Translations under genes and position numbers: made by a program | Assembly (NCBI GenBank): GCA_046733295.1 | Contig: JBKPOY010000004.1 | Coordinates: 1 to 44,309, forward strand | Direction: 5' to 3' | Source: 13-2-20CM-68-14 sp046733295 | GTDB taxonomy: Bacteria > Actinomycetota > Thermoleophilia > Gaiellales > Gaiellaceae | Length of the DNA: 44,309 nt | Part shown: one piece after another, positions 6,956 to 13,402 of the stretch | Numbering within the stretch: the stretch's first letter is position 1 | How the letters are laid out: every line of letters starts with the position of its first letter | The notes under the pieces: model-generated | What the model was told of the DNA's origin: nothing | Databases searched by the model: none | The model's input: only the letters and a program-made list of their open reading frames with translations

Positions 6956-7473
6956 TGGCGACCGACCTGAGAGCGCGGATCCGGGACGTCCCCGACTGGC
7001 CCGAGCAGGGCGTCGTCTTCCGCGACATCACGCCGCTCCTCCGCGATCCCGAGGCGCTCGACCAGACGATCCACGAGCTTGCCGAGTGGGGGAAGGGCCT
7101 GAGACCGGACGTGGTCCTCGGCGCCGAGGCGCGCGGCTTCATCCTCGGGGCCGCGATCGCCCGCGAGATCGGGTGCGGCTTCGTGCCCGCTCGTCGGCCC
7201 GGCAAGCTGCCCCCCGAGACCGTCGGTGCGACCTACGCGCTCGAGTACGGCAAGAACACGCTCGAGCTCCATCCCGAGACGATCGGGGAAGGGGATCGCG
7301 TCCTGATCCACGACGACGTCCTGGCCACCGGCGGCACCGTCGAGGCGATCGCAGGGCTCGTCGAGGGACTCGGTGCGGAGGTGGCGGGCGTGGCGTTCAT
7401 CATCGAGCTCACCTTTCTGGGGGGTCGCGAACGCCTCGAGAAGTACCAGCTGCACTCCCTGATTCAGTACTGA
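6955..7473 (+). CDS. apt: Adenine phosphoribosyltransferase
   Basis: A 172-residue type I phosphoribosyltransferase of normal APT length. The opening RIRDVPDWPEQGVVFRDITP is characteristic of APT, and GAEARGFILG follows. The PRPP-binding motif VLIHDDVLATGGT is at residues 117-129, and the C-terminus has the family VAFIIEL. It salvages adenine to AMP using PRPP. It is the last gene of the operon beginning at pgsA, sharing TGATG with ftsR. A BMP-type nucleoside transporter elsewhere in the window could supply purines, though that link is inference. Confidence 0.95.
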   Translation: MATDLRARIRDVPDWPEQGVVFRDITPLLRDPEALDQTIHELAEWGKGLRPDVVLGAEARGFILGAAIAREIGCGFVPARRPGKLPPETVGATYALEYGKNTLELHPETIGEGDRVLIHDDVLATGGTVEAIAGLVEGLGAEVAGVAFIIELTFLGGRERLEKYQLHSLIQY

Positions 7474-7515
7474 CTCCTCATCGATCCCGTCCGGGGTGTC
7501 GATTACAAGGGAGGC

Positions 7516-8124
7516 ATGTACGACGAGCTGACGACCCGCTACACCTTCGCCTGCCCGGAGCGCGGCGAGACGCGGGTGAGGCTGTCCGGCTTCCGGCGGC
7601 TGCAGCGCCTGCCCGGCGCCGCGCACCCCGCCGTCTTCGGCGTCGAGTTCGCCTGCCCCTGCGGCGGCGAGCACGACGGGCTCGTGACCCACGACGAGCT
7701 CGACTGGAAGCCCCTCGGCCTCGCAGCCGGGATCTCCTTCCTGAACCTGATGACCGACCGCCTCGAAGCGCTCGAGACGGAGCTAGCCGACCTCGCGGCA
7801 CGGAGGATCGGCGCCGGCGAGTGGCCGTGGAGCTTCTTCTGCTACCCGGAGAACCAGCCGCGGCCGGTCTTTCCCTCCTCGTTCTTCCTGGTCGCTCCCG
7901 CGGGGCCGCGTGGGGACGTGGGGCTCGCCGTCCGCTGCCCGTCGTGCGGCCATACGTCGATCAATCTCGTCTCGCCGGAACACCTCGACGTCCCCTTCCA
8001 CAACGACTCGCAGGTCGGGGTCGTCGACCACGTTTTCGCCGCCGATGCCGAGTGCGCGGCCGACCAGTTCGCCGCCGAGCTGGATTCCGCCCGCTTCGAC
8101 GCGCGCCGCCTGGCGCTCGACTAG
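7516..8124 (+). CDS. Unknown protein with two cysteine-rich zinc-ribbon-like motifs
   Basis: A 202-residue soluble protein I do not recognise. It has C-x-C-G-G near residue 53 (FACPCGGEHDG) and CPSCGH near residue 140, which together could form one or two zinc sites. It also has conserved-looking aromatic segments (EWPWSFFCYPENQPRPVFP). The codon pattern and a strong AAGGGAGG ribosome site 3 nt before the ATG make it a convincing gene. It follows apt by 42 nt and precedes a small membrane protein by 12 nt, so it may be co-transcribed with both. No catalytic motif is evident and no function is proposed. Confidence 0.75.
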   Translation: MYDELTTRYTFACPERGETRVRLSGFRRLQRLPGAAHPAVFGVEFACPCGGEHDGLVTHDELDWKPLGLAAGISFLNLMTDRLEALETELADLAARRIGAGEWPWSFFCYPENQPRPVFPSSFFLVAPAGPRGDVGLAVRCPSCGHTSINLVSPEHLDVPFHNDSQVGVVDHVFAADAECAADQFAAELDSARFDARRLALD

Positions 8125-8136
8125 CCTTCGGCTCCG

Positions 8137-8613
8137 GTGTATGGCTGGAACCGGGCCGCAGCCACGCTTGCCGGCGCCTTTGCGGCTGGCGCGCTGGTGT
8201 GGATCGCGACGCACGTCGACGAAGACACGACCTACGGATACTGGGCCGTCTACGGCCTGATCGCGATCGCCGGCCTCGTGCTGGCGCTCGTGCAGCTCGC
8301 CGCCTGGATGGGGTGGGGGAGGCCACGCGTCTCGCTCAGAGTCCTGTTCCTCGCGTTCCTCCCGGTCGCGCTGGCCGGGCTGTGGATCCTCGCGTTCAAC
8401 CATCCGCAGGACAGCTGGCTGCGCGAGCACGCGCGCGCCTGGGCGAACGATGTGAGGCTCGGTGATGCCGCCGCGCACTTCCGGGACGAGCGGGGGATCG
8501 CCGCGTTCATGATCGGGGTCGTGCTCGGGTTCAGCTTCGACACGAGAGAGGGGTCCGGGCGGCCTGCAGCGACGGGCGACCCGACGCCGGCGGAGGAGTC
8601 TCCGCCGACTTGA
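8137..8613 (+). CDS. Small integral membrane protein, unknown function
   Basis: A 158-residue protein with three clear hydrophobic helices (about residues 8-25, 34-58 and 68-86). A fourth, weaker one follows an acidic amphipathic stretch (IAAFMIGVVLGF). The C-terminus is Pro/Thr-rich and polar. It starts at GTG 8137, 12 nt after the preceding gene, without an obvious Shine-Dalgarno; coupling to the upstream gene may help. I do not recognise the family. Confidence 0.65.
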   Translation: MYGWNRAAATLAGAFAAGALVWIATHVDEDTTYGYWAVYGLIAIAGLVLALVQLAAWMGWGRPRVSLRVLFLAFLPVALAGLWILAFNHPQDSWLREHARAWANDVRLGDAAAHFRDERGIAAFMIGVVLGFSFDTREGSGRPAATGDPTPAEESPPT

Positions 8614-8674
8614 GCGGGCCCTTCCCTCCGGTCAGGGATCGAGCGCCGGAGCGCGCGCGGCCGATATCGAATGC

Positions 8675-8875
8675 ATGTCCGCCGCTTTGGCTCACGACGC
8701 CCTCGGCCGCGGCGCAACGCTCCTGCTTGCGCACTGCGCCGCCCTCGAGGATCTCGACGAGCGCGTGCCGGTCGCCGACCGGCTCCGCACGTTGCTGGGG
8801 CCGGATCTGACGCGCCTGTTGCTGGTCGCCCTCGCGGGCGATCACCGCATGCGGTCGCGGGGCCTCGCGGCCTGA
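8675..8875 (+). CDS. Small hypothetical protein (66 aa)
   Basis: Starts at ATG 8675. The predicted protein is helical with a plausible amphipathic pattern (ERVPVADRLRTLLGPDLTRL) and an Ala/His-rich N-terminus. Its composition looks like a real actinobacterial small protein rather than an antisense shadow, but no Shine-Dalgarno is visible. Its 3' end overlaps the convergent membrane-protein gene by 34 nt. Function unknown. Confidence 0.45.
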   Translation: MSAALAHDALGRGATLLLAHCAALEDLDERVPVADRLRTLLGPDLTRLLLVALAGDHRMRSRGLAA

Positions 8876-9075
8876 CGCTTGGGCGGTATCTCCTCGCCGA
8901 AGACCCTCACGAAGAGGAAGATCGCGAACGCCGAGAGCGCCGCGAAGACAAACGCGGTGCCCTTCGGGACGCCCACGGCGAGCGATCCGAAGTAGATGAA
9001 GACGCCGAGCCCGAGCCCCCACAGAAACGAGATGAACCCGTGATCGAAGCTCGGCGGGCGAGGCATGTGCGGCAT
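8842..9075 (-). CDS. Small two-helix membrane protein
   Basis: The credible product starts at ATG 9075 (77 aa; a second ATG lies three codons later). Two hydrophobic helices are evident (about residues 13-35 and 39-60), followed by a basic tail (PPKRQAARPRDRMR) that should lie in the cytoplasm. No Shine-Dalgarno is present. A -10-like TAGAGT lies 7 nt before the ATG, which suggests a leaderless message. The open frame continues upstream to 9246, but that part is low-complexity and crosses the DnaA-box-like region. Function unknown. Confidence 0.5.
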   Translation of the reverse strand: MPHMPRPPSFDHGFISFLWGLGLGVFIYFGSLAVGVPKGTAFVFAALSAFAIFLFVRVFGEEIPPKRQAARPRDRMR

Positions 9076-9082
9076 GTGTAAG

Positions 9083-9088
9083 ACTCTA
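9083..9088 (-). promoter_or_regulatory. -10-like hexamer for the 8842-9075 gene
   Basis: TAGAGT on the minus strand, 7 nt upstream of the ATG at 9075. With no ribosome-binding site, this spacing fits leaderless transcription. No convincing -35. Confidence 0.3.
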
Positions 9089-9108
9089 CCGCGCTCGGGG
9101 CGGGGTCC

Positions 9109-9148
9109 TTTCCACAAGCTGCAAGCCTTGCTGTGGAAATGTGGATAA
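9109..9148. repeat. Cluster of three DnaA-box-like 9-mers with an 8-bp inverted repeat
   Basis: TTTCCACAA (9109-9117), TGTGGAAAT (9132-9140) and TGTGGATAA (9140-9148). The last is an exact reverse complement of the DnaA-box consensus TTATCCACA; the other two differ by one or two bases. The first two also form a perfect 8-bp inverted repeat (TTTCCACA/TGTGGAAA). An A/T-rich run follows (9149-9166), unusual in this GC-rich sequence. It could bind DnaA or be a palindromic operator for another factor. Confidence 0.45.
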
Positions 9149-9190
9149 TTGAATTCTTGCAAATTGCGCCCTTTTCGTCTTTCGGACCTC

Positions 9191-9219
9191 TTGCGTCCGG
9201 CCTTGCCCTCTCCTAGATT
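9191..9219 (+). promoter_or_regulatory. Sigma-70-type promoter of the candidate small RNA
   Basis: -35 TTGCGT (9191-9196), 17-bp spacer, -10 TAGATT (9214-9219). Transcription would start near 9225, just where a hairpin-rich segment ending in a terminator begins. This is one of the best-spaced promoters in the window. Confidence 0.6.
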
Positions 9220-9223
9220 CCTT

Positions 9224-9367
9224 CTTGCGCCGAGCACGGAGCGCAAGTAGGTCGAAGCCGGAACTGAAGGCAGTAGGCGGAAGCCGAAGGTCAGTAGAGC
9301 CGGTGGACGAAAGCGAAACCGACTCGGCGAACGAAACGGCGCCCCTCGGGGCGCCGTTTCATTTTTT
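9224..9367 (+). ncRNA. Candidate small structured RNA, ~140 nt, unknown family
   Basis: This segment has its own promoter and a strong intrinsic terminator and contains no convincing ORF. It opens with a perfect 7-bp hairpin (CTTGCGC 9224-9230 / GCGCAAG 9241-9247, 10-nt loop). The centre is purine-rich and repetitive: GAAGGCAGTAGGC and GAAGGTCAGTAGAGC are near-repeats, and ACTG-AAGG-CAGT can form a small stem inside GCC/GGC. A further stem can form between GCCGGT and ACC...GGC before the terminator. I do not recognise it as 6S, SRP, RNase P, tmRNA or a known riboswitch. It could be a trans-acting sRNA or an attenuated leader for the sigma-factor gene 230 nt downstream. Confidence 0.5.
9333..9367 (+). 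terminator. Strong intrinsic terminator
   Basis: The stem GAAACGGCGCCCC / GGGGCGCCGTTTC (13 bp before the tight loop) is followed at once by ATTTTTT. The T-run is only on the + strand side, so it ends rightward transcription, namely the candidate small RNA. Confidence 0.9.
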
Positions 9368-9599
9368 CAGGCCGACCCCGACGATGACCCCGCGCCCCCG
9401 ATCTGCCTCGAGTTCAGCGCCGCGTCCGCTCGGTACCAGCCGGCCTCACCGCTTTTCCGTCCCGCAGCCAGCCCCAGGGAGGCCCGATTGCCATGTTCTC
9501 CTTTCGACTTGACATAACCTCCGTTCTCGTGCACACGGCCCGAGCAGGCGTCGCAGGGGTTTGGATAGCGGGTTTGCGTGGAAGCAACGAGAGTCGGCT
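9368..9599 (+). promoter_or_regulatory. Upstream region of the first sigma-factor gene
   Basis: A non-coding stretch between the small-RNA terminator and the sigma factor. It contains a consensus -35 TTGACA (9509-9514), although the -10 at the expected distance (CACACG) is poor. An alternative is TTGCCA (9488-9493) with CATAAC (9513-9518) at 19-bp spacing. A promoter for the sigma gene is expected here; which elements are used is not clear. Confidence 0.35.
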
Positions 9600-10664
<1,065 letters not shown>

Positions 10665-10667
10665 CGG

Positions 10668-11621
10668 TTACTCGCCGCGCAGGTACAGCTGGAGCGCCGG
10701 CGCGACGTTGCGCAGCTCGCGGAGCGCGCGTGATTCGAGCTGTCGGACGCGCTCACGCGTGATGCCGAGTGAGTGCCCCACTTCCTCGAGCGTCTGCGGC
10801 GGCTCGCCGTCGAGCCCGAAGCGGCGGGCCAGCACGAGCCGCATGCGCGGGTTCAGGGAGCTGAGGGCGTCGGCAAGCTCCACTGACCGGAGGTTGTCCG
10901 CCGTGGTCTCGTCTGGACGGTCCGACTTCGTGTCCTCGATCAGATCGCCGTACAGGCTCTCGCCGTCGCCGACGGGGGTATCCAGGCTGACGGGATCCTC
11001 GACGAGCTCGAACAGCTCACGGACGCGCTCGGGCGTGAAGCCGCTCTCCTTCGCGATCTCCTCGACCACCGGCTCGCGGTTCAGCCTCTGCGCGAGCTGC
11101 CGCCGGGCTCGCATCACCTTTCGCACCTGCTCGGCGACGTGGACGGGAAGGCGGATCGTGCGTCCCTGATCGGCCAGGGCGCGCGTGATCGCCTGCCGGA
11201 TCCACCAGGTTGCGTAGGTCGAGAGCTTGTAGCCGAGCTTGTAGTCGAACTTCTCGACCGCGCGGATCAGGCCCAGGTTTCCTTCCTGGATCAGGTCGAG
11301 GAGCGGGACGCCCGCCTTGGTGTAGTTCCGCGTGATCGACATCACGAGGCGGAGGTTGCACTCGATCAGCCGTCGCTTCGCGGCCTCGTCGCCTTCGTCC
11401 TTCAGACGGGCGAGCTCGCGCTCCTCCGCCGCGGTCAGCAGCCGTCCGTCGCCGATCTGGCGGACGTAGAGCTTGAGCGGATCCTGGGTCGGGGCCGCAG
11501 CCTCCTTGACCTCGTCTTCGTCGACGTCGGCGTCGGCCGCGTCGGTGTCCGGGACGAGCTCGAGCTTCGGCTCGGCCGGGAGGTTTTCGGGCACGGATTC
11601 AGGAAGCGGCCGCTGCTCCAT
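10668..11621 (-). CDS. RNA polymerase sigma factor, RpoD/SigA class (second of two)
   Basis: A 317-residue group 1/2 sigma-70 factor. It has region 1.2 (DPLKLYVRQIGDGRLLTAA), region 2 (DLIQEGNLGLIRAVEKFD, KLSTYATWWIRQAITRAL), region 3 (LPVHVAEQVRKVMRARR) and region 4 (LGITRERVRQLESRALREL). A ~45-residue acidic N-terminus precedes region 1.2. The region 2.4 and 4.2 helices are close to those of the convergent neighbour, so the promoters recognised should be similar. Region 4.2 differs from it at several positions (SLGITRERVRQLESRA versus RLTLTRERVRQIETEA). No clear Shine-Dalgarno precedes the ATG; a consensus TTGACA lies upstream at 11661-11666 but lacks a matching -10. It may be a stationary-phase or stress paralogue. 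Confidence 0.92.
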   Translation of the reverse strand: MEQRPLPESVPENLPAEPKLELVPDTDAADADVDEDEVKEAAAPTQDPLKLYVRQIGDGRLLTAAEERELARLKDEGDEAAKRRLIECNLRLVMSITRNYTKAGVPLLDLIQEGNLGLIRAVEKFDYKLGYKLSTYATWWIRQAITRALADQGRTIRLPVHVAEQVRKVMRARRQLAQRLNREPVVEEIAKESGFTPERVRELFELVEDPVSLDTPVGDGESLYGDLIEDTKSDRPDETTADNLRSVELADALSSLNPRMRLVLARRFGLDGEPPQTLEEVGHSLGITRERVRQLESRALRELRNVAPALQLYLRGE

Positions 11622-11779
11622 CGTGACCGAGGTATCGGCCCCCGGAGGAAGCCGCTTGATTCTGTCAACCCCCCGACCGAGGGAGCGAGGGTTTTCGTTT
11701 GTAACCGACGCGAAAAGTCATGGCTAACTCTCGCGGTGGTGTGGCGTCGGAACCTATCGGGAACAGCCGTTTGGGGTCC

Positions 11780-11785
11780 TACACT
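11780..11785 (+). promoter_or_regulatory. -10-like hexamer for the stand-alone glutaminase gene
   Basis: TACACT, 8 nt before the ATG at 11794, with no Shine-Dalgarno between. The spacing fits a leaderless message. No clear -35. Confidence 0.35.
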
Positions 11786-11793
11786 CAGTAGAC

Positions 11794-12588
11794 ATGTGCG
11801 GAATCGCCGGATATAGCCTTGCTGCGTCGAGCCGTCTCGACCGGACGCTCGCGGCGCAGGCTCTCCTCGCGGGAATCGCGGAGCGCGGAGCCGACGCGGT
11901 GGGCTACGCGCACCGAAGCCCCGGCGACGACGTGGTCGTGCACAAGCAACGCTCGGGTGCGAGCGCGCTTCTCGACGAGATCGCCATCCCGGCCGCCTCC
12001 ACCGAAGTGCTCGTCCACGTCCGCGACTACACGAAGGGCCACCCGACGATCGCCGCCAACAACCACCCCATCCGCCACGGCGCGGTGGTCGGGGTTCACA
12101 ACGGGATCATCTTCAACGACGACGAGTTGCTCTACGAGCACGACTGCGCCCGCGCCGAGCCCGGGATGACGGTCGACTCCGAGGCGATCTTCGCGCTCGC
12201 GGCCCACTCGAACGCGGATCCACGTGCGCTCGAGGAGCTCTGCGGCTCGATGGCCGCCGCCTGGCTCGACGAGCGGCGCGAGCGGTGCGTCTTCGTGGCC
12301 CGCGGCGTCGGCCGCCCCCTGTGGCTCGGCAGCTGTGAGGAAGGCGTCTTCTTCGGCTCGACCAAGCTCGCCCTCGAGGTCGTCGAGCGCTACCTCGGGC
12401 TCCGGCTCGAGAAGCGCGAGCTCGCGGAGGGCACGATGGTCGAGCTCGAGTCCGGCGTCGAGAAGGCCCGGGAGGCGTTCGAGCCCAACCGCTCATTCGC
12501 CGAGACGCCGCTGCCCGCGGTGCGCGCCCCGAAAGAAGGGGCGTTCTGCCTGAGGCGGCTGGCGACAATCGTCGCCGCCGCATCCTGA
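11794..12588 (+). CDS. Stand-alone class II glutamine amidotransferase domain protein
   Basis: A 264-residue protein opening MCGIAGYSL, so Cys2 is exposed as the N-terminal nucleophile once Met is removed, as in PurF, GlmS and AsnB. Further family marks are VHVRDYTKGHPT, NNHPIRHG with VGVHNGIIFND, the DSEAIF acidic segment, and FFGSTKLAL. It covers the glutaminase domain only: there is no sugar isomerase or phosphoribosyltransferase domain, and the ~60-residue C-terminal tail is not recognisable. It should release ammonia from glutamine, but the acceptor enzyme is unknown. No obvious partner flanks it: an RpoD-class sigma on one side, a DNA-binding-type repeat protein on the other. The start is fixed by MCGI. 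Confidence 0.8.
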   Translation: MCGIAGYSLAASSRLDRTLAAQALLAGIAERGADAVGYAHRSPGDDVVVHKQRSGASALLDEIAIPAASTEVLVHVRDYTKGHPTIAANNHPIRHGAVVGVHNGIIFNDDELLYEHDCARAEPGMTVDSEAIFALAAHSNADPRALEELCGSMAAAWLDERRERCVFVARGVGRPLWLGSCEEGVFFGSTKLALEVVERYLGLRLEKRELAEGTMVELESGVEKAREAFEPNRSFAETPLPAVRAPKEGAFCLRRLATIVAAAS

Positions 12589-12627
12589 ACCGGGATAAGC
12601 GGCCGCGGCAATCGTCGCTACTGCGTC

Positions 12628-13311
12628 CTAGCGCAGCGAGCCGTCGGCCGACACCTCCACCCCGGCCTCGAGCAAGCGCTCGCGGACGAGGAACTGGAAC
12701 GTCGACCACGCGCCCCGCTGGGAGTCGAACATCCGGTAGATCTGCCACTCGGTCAGCATCGAGTCGTCCTCCTTGCGCGCGGCCGCCCAGTCCGCGAATT
12801 TCGGCAACCGCCGGAGCTTCTTCGCGAGCTTCACCGCCTGGTCGAGCGCGCGATCGAGGCGCTCCTCCCCCACCGGGACGTCGAACCCGGCCTCGCGGAG
12901 AGCGCTCGTGAGCGAGCCGAACGTGTGCCAGTAGAGCGACTTCGAGGGCATGCGCCCGCGGTGCTCGTCGATGTCACGGGCGGTCGGCACGCGCCCGAGC
13001 TCCTCCCCCAGCTCCTTCAGGAGCGTCAGCAGCTCCTCGCGCGTCGCGAACCGCCGCGGGACGAGGCCTGCGAGGCGCTTGGCCCGGTTCCAGCTGCCGA
13101 AGTGCTCGATCACCGTCTGCGGATGCACGGTGGTCTTCGGATCGGCCGAGAACTCGCGCATCGTCGGCGAGCGGCCGAGGCGGTCCGCGCAGGCCTTCAG
13201 CTCGACAAGGATCTGCTCGTCGGTGTAGCGCTTCCGGATCCCGGCCTGGAACTCGGCAAGCGCCTGGCGGTCGATGTTCGCGACCGCGCGGTAGACGCGC
13301 TTACGGGGCAC
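12628..13311 (-). CDS. Homing-endonuclease-associated (HNH) repeat protein without a nuclease domain
   Basis: A 227-residue basic protein built from two clear and one weak ~55-residue helical repeats. Repeat 1 has ILVELKACADRLGRSPTMRE then HFGSWNRAKRLAG. Repeat 2 has LLTLLKELGEELGRVPTARD then TFGSLTSALREAG. The third (~residues 135-190) keeps the spacing with KKLRRLPKFADW. This LGR-x-PT ... FGSW-x-x-A-x-x-x-AG pattern is the HNH/homing-endonuclease-associated repeat, probably a small DNA-binding helical unit. No HNH or GIY-YIG motif is present. The start is a GTG at 13311, 11 nt downstream of a promoter-like -10. I infer a DNA-binding or regulatory role; the target is unknown. Confidence 0.75.
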   Translation of the reverse strand: MPRKRVYRAVANIDRQALAEFQAGIRKRYTDEQILVELKACADRLGRSPTMREFSADPKTTVHPQTVIEHFGSWNRAKRLAGLVPRRFATREELLTLLKELGEELGRVPTARDIDEHRGRMPSKSLYWHTFGSLTSALREAGFDVPVGEERLDRALDQAVKLAKKLRRLPKFADWAAARKEDDSMLTEWQIYRMFDSQRGAWSTFQFLVRERLLEAGVEVSADGSLR

Positions 13312-13322
13312 TCCTGCAGGTC

Positions 13323-13350
13323 AGGATAGAGCAATTGCGCAAGACTGCAA
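13323..13350 (-). promoter_or_regulatory. Promoter of the HNH-repeat gene
   Basis: On the minus strand: -35 TTGCAG (13345-13350), 16-bp spacer, -10 TATCCT (13323-13328). Transcription would start a few bases before the GTG at 13311, giving a very short or absent leader. The spacer contains the palindrome TTGCGCAA, which could be an operator. Confidence 0.5.
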
Positions 13351-13402
13351 GTCCGCGCTCTTCTTTTTGAACTTCGTCAGAAAGACACGACTGCGCGTTC
13401 AC

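Noticed and set aside
9109..9166. Chromosomal replication origin
   Set aside because: DnaA-like boxes are few and no dnaA, dnaN, gyrB or recF is present; kept only as a DnaA-box-like cluster.
9225..9512. Open frame overlapping the candidate small RNA
   Set aside because: It reads through a strong intrinsic terminator, has no ribosome site and low-complexity sequence.
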